Shown: positions 11,101 through 19,116 of the stretch, piece after piece
Position numbering within the stretch: the first letter of the stretch is position 1
Layout: every line of letters begins with the position of its first letter
Source: an uncultured Odoribacter sp.
Lineage (GTDB): Bacteria; Bacteroidota; Bacteroidia; Bacteroidales; Marinifilaceae
NCBI GenBank assembly: GCA_910578105.1
Contig: CAJTPD010000006.1
Coordinates: 122,287-186,286, forward strand
Reading direction: 5' to 3'
Length of the DNA: 64,000 nucleotides
Translations under genes and position numbers: made by a program
The notes under the pieces: model-generated
The model's database searches: none
What the model was told of the DNA's origin: nothing
What the model saw: only the letters and a program-made list of their open reading frames with translations

Positions 11101-12745
11101 TATAGAGAATCCGCATTATAAATGGACCATTGACGGTCTGGACCTTCCGGAAGAACACGTGGAATTGGTTTCAGACACGGCGATATTAACATGGATTCCG
11201 CAATTTACTGAAGATGATATTGTCGTGAAAGTTGCTGCTTATTGTGACGGGGCTTGTGAAGAAGTTTATCCGCAACGTTTGCGATTGAAAGCCCGCGAGT
11301 TTGAGGATGTTGCCCTGAAAATTATGACAGATGAAGATCCGGAGGACCGTTTCTGTGCCGGTGATACCGTTAATTTCTGGTTATCAACCCGGAATGCCGG
11401 AAAATCCCCTCAATATACATGGTATAACGATGTATTTGAATTGCCGGAAGAGGAATCTCCTAAGAACGAGGTTGTATATTATGACAGTGCAAAGGTGACC
11501 TTGGTGATGGGACAGGAAGATACCTGGATGCGCGTAGTAATGACTCCGTCGGCTGAAATATGCGTGAAAGAGCCTGTGATTATAGATACTCTTTTTATGA
11601 AGAAGAAACCTTGGATGGAGCCTGTATTGCATATCGACTGTTCAGACACGCTGGTATGTCGGGGAGACTCTGTTTCGATGCTGGCGGTTCAGTCAAATGC
11701 GGGAGCAAATCCGACTTTCCAATGGCAGAGAAGTATTGGAGCACCATTTCCGGACTGGAATTTGGGAACAGATTATTTTGCAACTGTGTTTGTAGATGAA
11801 GAGGATGTTTGGGTGAAATGTACCATGACTCCTTCGAATGATATCTGTTGGGACCAGACTAAACCTATTGTAGATGCTATTAAGATAAATGTTTTCAGGG
11901 ATAGCTCCGAGGTGAGAATCAGTTGTGACATGGAGGATAAGGAATTCGGGGATGAGTTGGTGTTTGAGGCGGAGACAAAGAATCTGTTGGGTGAACCCCG
12001 GTATGAGTGGTATGTGGATGAGATGAAAGCTCCGTGTACGGAATCAGAGTATATTGCCAGTTCGGTAGCTCAGGGGGCTGTCGTATATTGTCTGGTAAGC
12101 GGTGAAAAGATTTGTCAGACTCGTATCAAATCAAATGAAATCATTGTGGATTATGGCAATGTGAACCGGGATACGATGATTGTCATTTATAAAAATGAAA
12201 GAGTGAAAGATTTGAATATGGTGAAGGAGGGGGATGATTTGGCTACGGTATTGTTCAAAATTGACGAGACTGCAAAATTCGGTGTTGGTTCCATCACTAC
12301 GGACGGTAAGTTTAATTACACGCCGATGGCTGGTTTTGTCGGTACAGATGAGGTGAAATATGTTATCGTAAATAGGAAGGATAAATCGGTTGTAGCTGAG
12401 GGATATATTTACATCACAGTACAGGAGAACGATCGTTTCTTTGTGCCGAACCTGATTACGCCGAACGGTGACGGTATCAACGATACTTGGGAATTGGATT
12501 TCCTCAGTGAATATCCGAACCATCTGATACAAGTATTCGACCGTACCGGAAGGATTGTATTTGAAGCCCGGAATTATCAGAATGACTGGGATGGCAAGGG
12601 AATGACAAAGAGCGGATATGTCGGACAGATTAATTTGGTGAACGGCGTATATACTTATATCATTGATTTGGGAGACAAGAACAAAACCATATTGAAATCC
12701 TGGATTGAAATCCGGGCGAATTTAAACCGAAGAAATTACAGATAA
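8150..12745 (+). CDS. Ig-repeat surface protein with T9SS type B sorting domain (1531 aa)
   Basis: The signal peptide is MRKIFYLFCLLGTTFFAKA. An N-terminal region of ~160 residues is followed by Ig/PKD-like repeats of the same kind as in the preceding gene (VCxGxxxxLTA, YTW, TYxVT, GC) to about residue 930, then several more acidic domains with VCRGDSV- and FCAGDTV-like motifs. The last ~100 residues, beginning FFVPNLITPNGDGINDTWEL and continuing with IQVFDRTGRIVFE, a DWDGKG motif and GVYTYIIDL, are the gliding-motility-associated (type B) C-terminal domain that targets proteins to the type IX secretion system. In Flavobacterium, type B proteins usually need a partner PorP/SprF protein, and one is encoded immediately downstream. 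Expected location: outer face of the outer membrane or secreted. A ligand cannot be told from the sequence. Confidence 0.9.
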   Translation: MRKIFYLFCLLGTTFFAKADDVTVAFGVFKDGVQGSGSNLVLTSSNFTMEFTDETLGCTLTEADRIAMSLAVTETGTRNIITMSTAGFDKCVPGAKAGDIISLKITLNAPGTDLHGRTALVKFKLAMGTPKFYLNPHNNTTGYTEGDIIDLSDVNAKKYGLNFVAPPPEINVTGTSLCAGETGKTVKATFTNAPADMTGYSIDWGIAGITTSGAISATAGATGSINPAQVTTTQTNKQAKLKNAAGTVVATSANYTVTVNPKPTLTFSPATPSVCSGSGTQITASLNPAGNTYVWKKDGAQVGTSNKLSTGNLTSNATYEVTGTSSARCASDPKTVTVTVKPLPTLTSLTASKNDVCAKEAVTLTANASGATSYTWTNATGNAATASVSPSATTTYGVIAVKDGCNSSKKEVTVTVHTVSVNIAANPPTASYGGSVQLTATPTFNPAGNTANNYSWKGDINGSTSGATLNRVTTNNMTQGSNFEVEVTDNMGCKGSKAITVSVTGDALAVTPPANSPNGYVNTPINTGVTASGGDGNYTYTWTSNDPTVTIQDKGNGNVSITSSTTGTKEVCVEVSSAGDKVKKCFSVIVTDPSVVSLVMSVDKKCAYAGEFLTIEIRGNGANTYSFVLRDQSNSAVMTVTDKASWDTYKVYTNAAGTYKITDFKYKIAGIESTGDIPAPVTAMFDPVPDVKANADGLANIDHCEGDQLILKGSSDEKGLQYTWDNGVTDGVPFEPTMSTTYTVTGTDPVTQCAGTSTVDVTIRPRPTVQAPPMQEVCAGELVTLTATGSADVVDIKWSNNVDNNVPFKPTLTATYEVTVTNDGGCTATDSVKVVVNPAPEIWRSSKNPRNIAIGKDAYFAVSVEGENLTYQWKKKENDVWVDLDDVTNSVPIIIGSHTDSISLLTVPQSWDGSEFRVVVSSDCGADSMDFQLSVKECFEITAELVMDAGIIPDEDPGNLIDGWFCRGQKISLKAVITSEEGYDIENPHYKWTIDGLDLPEEHVELVSDTAILTWIPQFTEDDIVVKVAAYCDGACEEVYPQRLRLKAREFEDVALKIMTDEDPEDRFCAGDTVNFWLSTRNAGKSPQYTWYNDVFELPEEESPKNEVVYYDSAKVTLVMGQEDTWMRVVMTPSAEICVKEPVIIDTLFMKKKPWMEPVLHIDCSDTLVCRGDSVSMLAVQSNAGANPTFQWQRSIGAPFPDWNLGTDYFATVFVDEEDVWVKCTMTPSNDICWDQTKPIVDAIKINVFRDSSEVRISCDMEDKEFGDELVFEAETKNLLGEPRYEWYVDEMKAPCTESEYIASSVAQGAVVYCLVSGEKICQTRIKSNEIIVDYGNVNRDTMIVIYKNERVKDLNMVKEGDDLATVLFKIDETAKFGVGSITTDGKFNYTPMAGFVGTDEVKYVIVNRKDKSVVAEGYIYITVQENDRFFVPNLITPNGDGINDTWELDFLSEYPNHLIQVFDRTGRIVFEARNYQNDWDGKGMTKSGYVGQINLVNGVYTYIIDLGDKNKTILKSWIEIRANLNRRNYR

Positions 12746-12777
12746 ACGAGAGATAAACAATCAGTATATTCAGAATA

Positions 12778-12819
12778 AAGTTCGGATATCCGGAGTTTTC
12801 CGGGTGTCCGGACTTTTGG
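12778..12819 (+). terminator. Hairpin after the Ig-repeat gene (leaky terminator)
   Basis: A 17-bp stem (12778-12794 with 12799-12815), all pairs Watson-Crick or G-U, closes a GTTT loop. Only four T follow, so it may attenuate rather than stop transcription into the PorP-like gene 26 nt further on. Confidence 0.6.
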
Positions 12820-12844
12820 AGGATATGAAAGGGTTATAAAAATT

Positions 12845-13789
12845 ATGGGTATGAAGAGCGTATTGATTTTGTTTTTAGTGCTGACAACCTGTGTCGGATA
12901 TGCGCAAAATAGTGTTTTGACATTTACAGATTATGGTGCGGCTCAGCCATTGATCAATCCGGCAGCCATGGGACATGAGAGCGGAGCTAACGGTTTGCTG
13001 CTTTACCGTAGCCGTTTTGAAAAAACAGATTATTGGCCCTCTACCGGAGCTTTTAATATTAATTCCATTCTGAAGGATAAAAATTTTGGAGGTGGCCTTT
13101 CTGTGATTTTTGATAAATACGGGCCTTATCAAAAGTTGTTTCTTTATGTTGCCGGTACATATAAGCTGAAAGTGAACGAAGGAAAGAATTTATATTTCGG
13201 TTTGCAGGCAGGTATTAATTATGTTTCTAATGAAGGGGAATACAAAGTGTCGCAGGAGGAAACTGTATTTTCCGATAATTATAGCCAGCCGAATTTCGGA
13301 TTTGGGTTGCACTTTGAGACCGAGAATTATTTTGTAGGGGCATCTATTCCGGAATTTCGTTATAATACCCTGGATGAAAACGGGGATAAAATCAGTGAGA
13401 CGGCCTCGGAGATGATGAAGATTTATATGTACGGAGGTTTTCGTTTTAAAGTAGGTAAGACTACCCAGTTGATGCCCTACGCTTATTTGTCGTATTGTGA
13501 GTACGAAGACATGAAATTAGATTTGGGGGCCAAATTGATATTGAAGGAATCTTTTGAATTTGGTTTGCAATACCGGACGAAAGAAGCTTTTGGAGTTTTG
13601 TTGCGGGTGAGATTGTTTGAAGATTTGTGGTTAGGCTATTCTTTCGAAGGAAATAGTGCCGATGTCGGGAATAAGTTCAATTCAACACAGGAAATCGGAT
13701 TAACTTTCCATTTTGGCAAGAAAGGTAAAAAATCTTCGGCTACGGAGGAGAAAGCAGATGAAAGTATCAATTCAATACGTTATTTCTAA
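12845..13789 (+). CDS. PorP/SprF family type IX secretion outer-membrane protein
   Basis: This 314-residue protein has a signal peptide (MGMKSVLILFLVLTTCVGYAQ) and the family's opening FTDYGAAQPLINPAAMG, then alternating beta strands ending in an aromatic (IGLTFHFG) near residue 295, as expected for a barrel of the PorP/SprF family. In Flavobacterium johnsoniae SprF is needed for export of the type B protein SprB, and homologues are often encoded next to their type B cargo. Here it lies directly behind a type B CTD protein, so it is probably that protein's dedicated secretion/attachment partner (inferred). A short Lys/Ser/Glu-rich tail follows the barrel. ATG codons at 12845 and 12851 are both possible starts. 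The stop overlaps the next ATG by one base, so the two genes are likely translationally coupled. Confidence 0.9.
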   Translation: MGMKSVLILFLVLTTCVGYAQNSVLTFTDYGAAQPLINPAAMGHESGANGLLLYRSRFEKTDYWPSTGAFNINSILKDKNFGGGLSVIFDKYGPYQKLFLYVAGTYKLKVNEGKNLYFGLQAGINYVSNEGEYKVSQEETVFSDNYSQPNFGFGLHFETENYFVGASIPEFRYNTLDENGDKISETASEMMKIYMYGGFRFKVGKTTQLMPYAYLSYCEYEDMKLDLGAKLILKESFEFGLQYRTKEAFGVLLRVRLFEDLWLGYSFEGNSADVGNKFNSTQEIGLTFHFGKKGKKSSATEEKADESINSIRYF

Positions 13790-15834
13790 TGAGATTACTG
13801 GGCATTCTATTACTCGTTGTTTTTTTCACTCCGGGCCTGGAGGCTCAGACGCGGGCAGATAAACTTTTTGAGAGGGGGGATTATCTGGAAGCTTTGAAGC
13901 AATATCAGAAAGAATTAGAGAATACCGGAGAGGAAAGTGGTGAGAAAAAGGATTTGCTGAAGATGAGAGTGGCAAATTGTTTTTTTCATTTGAATGATGT
14001 TGTCCGCGCCGGACAGGTATATAAGACTGTAAATCCGGATTTGCTGGGGGCAGAGGATTTGACTTATTATTCAATTACTCTTTTACGTTCCGGGGAGTAT
14101 AATAAGGCTGCAGAACAGATAGAATTGGCAGAGACATTGGGAGCTGATCCTGCGGTTGTCGACAGGATAAAGAATTCCTGTGAGTTTGCTGCTATGGTTG
14201 CAAAAGAGAAGTCTGTATATACAGCAAAGAAAACAAAGATTGATTTTTCCGGTTTTTCTGCGGGAGTGACTTATTACAAGGGACGGGGGGTTATTCTGGC
14301 TGCTCCCGGGGTAGGAGAAGAGGCTGTGAAAGATAGCCGTGGATATAAGGTGACGCGTTTGTATAATGCTGTATTTACCGGGGACGGGGCGAGTGGCAGA
14401 TTGTTGCCTTTTGCGAATGAGCTGGCAGATAAATATCATATCGGGGCAGTTACTTTTTCCCGTGATTTTAAACGGATTTATTATACCCGTACAATTTTGA
14501 AGAAAGACGGGACCAGTATTCTGAAATTGATGACTGCTACGGAAGAAGGAGGTAAATGGGGAAATGTGGAGGAATTGAACATAAATTCAGAGGAGTATTC
14601 GTGTGCACATCCCTGTTTGTACAGGGATTCTTTGTTGTTTTTTGTATCGGATATGCCGGGAGGAATCGGAGGAAAAGATATTTATGTGACAGAGGTTAAT
14701 GGTGCGGAATGTGGAGAAATCAGGAATTTAGGGGAGCAAATCAATACTATGTTCGATGAGCTTTTTCCTTTTATGGCTGAAGATGGCAGGCTGTATTTTG
14801 CTTCTAACGGGCATGTCGGTTTGGGTGGTTTGGATGTTTTTGTATCGCAGATGCTTCCTGATGGTAGCTGGAGTATGCCGATGAATATGGGACGTCCGGT
14901 GAATTCTTCTATGGATGATTTTGCATTGGTATTTCGTGATACCACTTGTACAGATGGCTATGTTTCTTCTAACCGGGGAGGAACCGGTTATAATGATTTT
15001 CTGTTTTCTTTGCGTTTGTTGCCTACTCATAAAGCGTCGCCAAAGGTGTTAGCTGATAAGCCGGCCCAGCAAGCGGAAAAGCAACAACCTGTACCTGCGG
15101 ATCAGATGTTTTCGGTTGATTATCGGTATGCAATACAGATCGGAGCTTTCCGTAATCCGGTGCCGCGTGTGTTTTTTGAGAAATTCCAGAATGTAAAAGT
15201 GTATCTGGGGTATGACAATATTTACCGTTATACGGTGGGAGAGTATCCGGAGGAACAATTGGCCCAGATGGAATTGCAATACGTGCGGAAAGACATCAGT
15301 GATGCTTTTGTAATGAATGTGGAACGCTATGTGGCCGAGCGAAAAATTCAGCATGATGTGAAAGGAGATGATATCAGTGATGATGAATTGTTATTGAGGC
15401 GTTTAAAGAATTTTGAAAAGGCAGGTAAATTATTGGAGAAGAAGAAACAGCAATTGCCTGTTCCCCGAGTATTGAATAAGCCTTTGAATAGCGAATATCA
15501 TGCTCCGGAAACCGGCTATACGGTTGTCTTGATGTCTGCCAATCAGGTATATGATCCGTCTGCTTTTCAGGGGATAAATAATATAGATGTTTTTGCTGTT
15601 TCCGAAGGAAAGTATATGTATTGTGCCGGTCTTTTTGACTCGGAGGGAGAAGCGTATGCGGAACTATCCAAAGCGCAGTCCAGAGGTTTTAAGGATGCTT
15701 ATATTTTGCATCGGAACGGAGGAGAGTTTTATTCCGGGATAGCCAATCCGTCGGCATATGTCAGGTCTGCCTCAGTACCTGCTTCGGTTCGCCGGCAAAA
15801 GGCATCTGAATTAAAAAGTATTCTCAATTTTTAG
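13789..15834 (+). CDS. PorE/SprE-like TPR-PD40 protein with SPOR-like domains
   Basis: This 681-residue protein has a signal peptide ending LEAQ and TPR-like helices from about residue 20 to 130 (LFERGDYLEALKQYQKEL). PD40/WD40-type blades follow at about 150-410 (FSRDFKRIYYTR; GGIGGKDIYVTE; MAEDGRLYFASNG; SSNRGGTGYNDFLFS). Two SPOR-like segments come last, near 445-520 (YAIQIGAFRNPVPRVFFEKF) and 573-655 (YTVVLMSANQ ... YAELSKAQSRGFKDAYI). PorE and related T9SS proteins have TPR, a beta-propeller and an OmpA-like peptidoglycan-binding end; here SPOR domains, which bind denuded peptidoglycan, seem to take that place. With the PorP-like gene it probably ties the secreted Ig-repeat proteins to the cell wall. 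Domain order is seen; the role is inferred. Confidence 0.75.
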   Translation: MRLLGILLLVVFFTPGLEAQTRADKLFERGDYLEALKQYQKELENTGEESGEKKDLLKMRVANCFFHLNDVVRAGQVYKTVNPDLLGAEDLTYYSITLLRSGEYNKAAEQIELAETLGADPAVVDRIKNSCEFAAMVAKEKSVYTAKKTKIDFSGFSAGVTYYKGRGVILAAPGVGEEAVKDSRGYKVTRLYNAVFTGDGASGRLLPFANELADKYHIGAVTFSRDFKRIYYTRTILKKDGTSILKLMTATEEGGKWGNVEELNINSEEYSCAHPCLYRDSLLFFVSDMPGGIGGKDIYVTEVNGAECGEIRNLGEQINTMFDELFPFMAEDGRLYFASNGHVGLGGLDVFVSQMLPDGSWSMPMNMGRPVNSSMDDFALVFRDTTCTDGYVSSNRGGTGYNDFLFSLRLLPTHKASPKVLADKPAQQAEKQQPVPADQMFSVDYRYAIQIGAFRNPVPRVFFEKFQNVKVYLGYDNIYRYTVGEYPEEQLAQMELQYVRKDISDAFVMNVERYVAERKIQHDVKGDDISDDELLLRRLKNFEKAGKLLEKKKQQLPVPRVLNKPLNSEYHAPETGYTVVLMSANQVYDPSAFQGINNIDVFAVSEGKYMYCAGLFDSEGEAYAELSKAQSRGFKDAYILHRNGGEFYSGIANPSAYVRSASVPASVRRQKASELKSILNF

Positions 15835-15902
15835 TGCTTGTTGAAATCTGAGTTATTGAAGATTTGTAACTTTACCGGGAATCACCCCGTTTATGGTGTT
15901 GT

Positions 15903-16568
15903 ATGATTGCCGCAGAGTTAATATCAAATGTTGTTCCGGTGCTGAAACGGGAAGACACCTGTTTGCAGGCGTTGAGCTGGATGGAATTGTTCCGGGTTTC
16001 CCACCTTCCTATAGTGGAGGGGAAAACTTATCTGGGGCTGGTTGCTGATGAGCTGATTTATTCGCACGGGAATCTGAATGATAAATTGGAAGTGTTGCAG
16101 ATTCCGGCAGAAGGAACTTTTGTTTATGAAAATAATCATATTTATGATGTAATCGGATTGGTTTCTTCACATTTGTTGTCTGTAGTTGCGGTATTGGATT
16201 TGAAAAATAATTTCAGGGGTTCGGTGAGGGCCACGGATATTTTAAGACATTTGGATAGTTTGTTGTGTGCAGAGCAACCGGGTGGAATTATTGTTTTGGA
16301 AGTAAACCGGGCAGATTATTCAATGACTGAAATTGCACAGATTGTAGAATACAACGAGTTGCAGATTTTAAGTTGTTATCTTTCCTGTCCGCAGGATTCC
16401 AGGCAGGCGAAACTTACTTTAAAGATTAATACTCTTTATATTGATCCTTTGATGGATACTTTTATCCGTTACGGTTATACTATTAAGGATAGTTTTGTAA
16501 TGGGACAGGAAGGGCAGGATAGTTTTCAGGAACGCTACGGGTTATTGATGAAATACCTGTCGATGTGA
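15903..16568 (+). CDS. CBS-domain protein
   Basis: This 221-residue cytoplasmic protein has two CBS motifs, at about residues 1-60 (ALSWMELFRVSHLPIVEGKTYLGLV) and 62-122 (VIGLVSSHLLSVVAVLDLKNNFRGSVRATDIL). CBS pairs usually bind adenine nucleotides. The remaining ~100 residues (GGIIVLEVNRADYSMTEIAQ ... AKLTLKINT) look like an ACT-type fold. It lies just before nadK, an arrangement I know from other Bacteroidales, which hints at a link to NAD(P) or adenylate sensing. No catalytic residues are visible. Confidence 0.75.
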   Translation: MIAAELISNVVPVLKREDTCLQALSWMELFRVSHLPIVEGKTYLGLVADELIYSHGNLNDKLEVLQIPAEGTFVYENNHIYDVIGLVSSHLLSVVAVLDLKNNFRGSVRATDILRHLDSLLCAEQPGGIIVLEVNRADYSMTEIAQIVEYNELQILSCYLSCPQDSRQAKLTLKINTLYIDPLMDTFIRYGYTIKDSFVMGQEGQDSFQERYGLLMKYLSM

Positions 16569-16592
16569 TTGAAAAATTGCTTTGGATGCCCT

Positions 16593-16600
16593 ATCTTTGC
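16593..16600 (+). promoter_or_regulatory. -7 box upstream of nadK
   Basis: TATCTTTG matches the Bacteroidetes -7 consensus TAnnTTTG. A TTG lies 20 nt upstream and the nadK ATG 29 nt downstream. Confidence 0.6.
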
Positions 16601-16629
16601 CTGTGCGCGTGATTTAATTTTCAGTTTTA

Positions 16630-17517
16630 ATGACAGTAGCAATATACGGGAAACATATCGGAACAGAATTTTTGAATTATCTGAAATGTTTGATATCCAG
16701 TCTTCAGGAGCGTCATATTTCTATAATTTGTGAAGAGGGTTTTGCCCGTTTGTTAAGAGAGAGATTTGCTTATGCACCCGGTTTTAGCCGGACTTTTGGC
16801 CGGGAAGGGATTGGTGTGGATGAGGTGGTTATGTTGTTGAGCATAGGTGGAGACGGTACTTTTCTTGATTCCGTCGTATATGTCAAAGATAGTGAAGTAC
16901 CGATTCTGGGAGTCAATAGCGGTAGACTGGGATTTTTGGCGAATGTCAGGGCGGATGAGATTGAAAAGGCGGTGGAATGTATTACTACGGGATGTTATAC
17001 GACAGAGCAGCGGGAAATGCTTGCTTTGCAGATAGATAATAAGAATTTGCCCGGTTACGATTATGCTTTAAACGAAGTGGGGGTATTGAAGGCAGCTACT
17101 TCTTCTTTGCTGAATATTCATGCTTATATTGGTGAGGTTTATCTTACCGCTTATTGGGCGGATGGTTTGGTGGTGTCGACTCCGACCGGTTCTACTGCCT
17201 ATTCTCTTAGCGGCGGCGGACCTATTGTCAGTCCGGATTGCCGGAATTTAATCCTGACTCCGATTTGTCCGCACAATTTGAGTATGCGTCCTTTGGTTGT
17301 ACCGGATAATGCGGAAATTACTTTGCAGGTGGAAAGCCGCTCCGGAGATTTTGTTCTGAGTATGGATTCCAGAATCAGAAAGCTGGAGGATAAGCATCGG
17401 TTGAAAATCCGGACGAATGGGCATCGGATAAAAGTGGTGACACTGGAAGGACATAATTATTATGAGACGTTGAGGAATAAGCTGATGTGGGGGGAGGACA
17501 GGCGAAATGGACGATGA
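16630..17517 (+). CDS. nadK: NAD kinase
   Basis: This 295-residue protein phosphorylates NAD to NADP in the cytoplasm. The diagnostic GGDGTFLDSV is near residue 76. The NEVGV motif is near 155, and STPTGSTAYSLSGGGPIVSP, which binds substrate and phosphate donor, is near 184-205. Length is normal for bacterial NadK. The start gives the usual MxVAIYGK-like Rossmann opening and lies 29 nt after a good -7 box. The next frame opens four bases past the stop. Confidence 0.95.
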   Translation: MTVAIYGKHIGTEFLNYLKCLISSLQERHISIICEEGFARLLRERFAYAPGFSRTFGREGIGVDEVVMLLSIGGDGTFLDSVVYVKDSEVPILGVNSGRLGFLANVRADEIEKAVECITTGCYTTEQREMLALQIDNKNLPGYDYALNEVGVLKAATSSLLNIHAYIGEVYLTAYWADGLVVSTPTGSTAYSLSGGGPIVSPDCRNLILTPICPHNLSMRPLVVPDNAEITLQVESRSGDFVLSMDSRIRKLEDKHRLKIRTNGHRIKVVTLEGHNYYETLRNKLMWGEDRRNGR

Positions 17518-17520
17518 ATA

Positions 17521-18255
17521 ATGAGGGATATGGATGAAAATAAGATTTTGTGGTGCGGAGAGAAGACAGAACACTTCTCTGCATGTTATTGTTTGTTAGC
17601 ATTTGTTACCCGATTTTTCACTTTTCTGTATATGCTGTTACCGCTTTTGTGTGTATCTTTGAACAGTTTTTGTCAGCCGGGAGCAGAAGTGGGGATTTTA
17701 GGAGGAGAAAGTTATTATTTGGGGGAATATAATGCAGGGCATTTTAAGAACAGGCAGTTTTATGTGGCGGGCTTGTACCGTTACAATCTGAATGATCGTT
17801 TTGCTTTGCGTTTGAATGCCGGTTTTTCAAAAATAGATATTCAGGGAGTACCTTTACTATCTAATGGGACAGAGGTCTATCCGGATGGATTTCATTGCAA
17901 AGTAAAAGATATTTCAGCTATGGTGGAGTTTAATTTCCGGAGTTTTATGGTTCAAAAAATAGAGAAATCTTCCTGGTGGAGTCCTTATATGTTGGCAGGA
18001 GTTGGATTACTTAAGGCTGGAGATGCAGGCAGCGTGTCGATACCGTTGGGTGTTGGAGTGAAATTTAATTTATATCGTCAGTTGTCGTGCGGGGTGGAAT
18101 GGACGACCCGGAAATTGTTTACAGATAAGGTAGACCAATTGTCTGACCCCTGGGGGACAGGTGAAACGAATTTTATTTTTAACAAAGATTGGTTTTTTGT
18201 AGCCGGGATTACGTTGACTTATCGTTTTCCGATGAATCCGGAATGTTTTTTTTAG
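17521..18255 (+). CDS. DUF6089-like outer-membrane beta-barrel protein
   Basis: After a hydrophobic segment ending VSLNSFCQ come alternating strands typical of a small outer-membrane barrel (AEVGILGGESYYLGEYN; YVAGLYRYNLNDRFALRLNAG; WWSPYMLAGVGLLKAGD; FVAGITLTYRF at the C-terminus). The order with uppS and bamA downstream matches the DUF6089 protein of other Bacteroidales. The start is uncertain: the ATG at 17521 gives a 37-residue extension before the hydrophobic core, while the ATG at 17632 starts inside the core without a positive end; an alternative start codon between them is possible. Function unknown; a role with the BAM machinery is only suggested by position. Confidence 0.7.
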   Translation: MRDMDENKILWCGEKTEHFSACYCLLAFVTRFFTFLYMLLPLLCVSLNSFCQPGAEVGILGGESYYLGEYNAGHFKNRQFYVAGLYRYNLNDRFALRLNAGFSKIDIQGVPLLSNGTEVYPDGFHCKVKDISAMVEFNFRSFMVQKIEKSSWWSPYMLAGVGLLKAGDAGSVSIPLGVGVKFNLYRQLSCGVEWTTRKLFTDKVDQLSDPWGTGETNFIFNKDWFFVAGITLTYRFPMNPECFF

Positions 18256-18275
18256 GGATGTAGGATGAATGAGTA

Positions 18276-19043
18276 ATGATGAATGATATTAAACAAGAAA
18301 TTATAGCGGCGGGCTTGCCGGAACATGTAGCTATTATTATGGACGGTAATGGCCGGTGGGCACGGCAACGCGGACTGGAACGTATTTATGGGCATAAACA
18401 GGGAGTGGATACCGTAAAGAAGGTGGTGGAAGCTGCCCGGGATATAGGGTTGAAGTATCTTACTTTATATACTTTTTCCATAGAAAACTGGAATCGTCCG
18501 AGGACAGAGGTGGATGCTCTGATGGGATTAATGGCTGAAGCCATTGTCCGGGAAACTCCGGAACTTATGCGTCAGGGGGTGAGGATTAAGGTGATTGGGC
18601 ATACGACAGATTTACCTGCCGGAGTGTGGCAGAAGATAAGCAAACTGATTGAGGAAACTGCTGCCAATACTGGTGTGACTTTAATACTGGCATTGAGTTA
18701 TGGTGCCCGTTGGGAAATTCTTCGTGCTGCGCGGCTTGTAGCTGAAGAGTATAAGGCAGGAAAGCTGGAGAATTTAGAGCATCTGGATGAGCTTTGTTTT
18801 AATAGGTATTTGACGACAGCGGGGATTCCGGATCCTGATTTGTTGGTCAGAACCAGTGGTGAATGCCGTTTGAGTAATTTTCTGTTGTGGCAGTGTGCCT
18901 ATACGGAATTTTATTTTATCGATAAATTTTGGCCTGATTTTGAAAAAGATGATTTATATTTGGCAATCCGTAATTTTCAGAACCGTGAAAGGAGGTTTGG
19001 AATGACGGGGGAACAGGTAAGGACGGAGCAGAATTTTTTGTGA
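18276..19043 (+). CDS. uppS: Undecaprenyl (isoprenyl) diphosphate synthase
   Basis: This 255-residue cis-prenyltransferase makes the C55 lipid carrier for peptidoglycan and O-antigen synthesis. Motif I, IIMDGNGRWARQRG, with the catalytic Asp and the GNGRWA phosphate loop, lies at about residues 20-34. YTLYTFSIENW-type motif III is near 63-74, and RTSGECRLSNFLLWQ with the C-terminal EFYF is near 191-215. The position just before bamA is conserved in Bacteroidetes. ATG codons at 18276 and 18279 are both possible starts. Confidence 0.95.
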   Translation: MMNDIKQEIIAAGLPEHVAIIMDGNGRWARQRGLERIYGHKQGVDTVKKVVEAARDIGLKYLTLYTFSIENWNRPRTEVDALMGLMAEAIVRETPELMRQGVRIKVIGHTTDLPAGVWQKISKLIEETAANTGVTLILALSYGARWEILRAARLVAEEYKAGKLENLEHLDELCFNRYLTTAGIPDPDLLVRTSGECRLSNFLLWQCAYTEFYFIDKFWPDFEKDDLYLAIRNFQNRERRFGMTGEQVRTEQNFL

Positions 19044-19116
19044 AAATAGATATGGGGGGGAGTTGGTAGATAATAATTTGTATCAGTAATGCAACTTTGT
19101 TGCCAAAAGAAGATAT

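Noticed and set aside
442-12745. CRISPR-like or tandem DNA repeat array
   Set aside because: The repetition is at protein level (Ig-like domains) with low DNA identity; there is no constant repeat-spacer pattern, and no cas gene is present.
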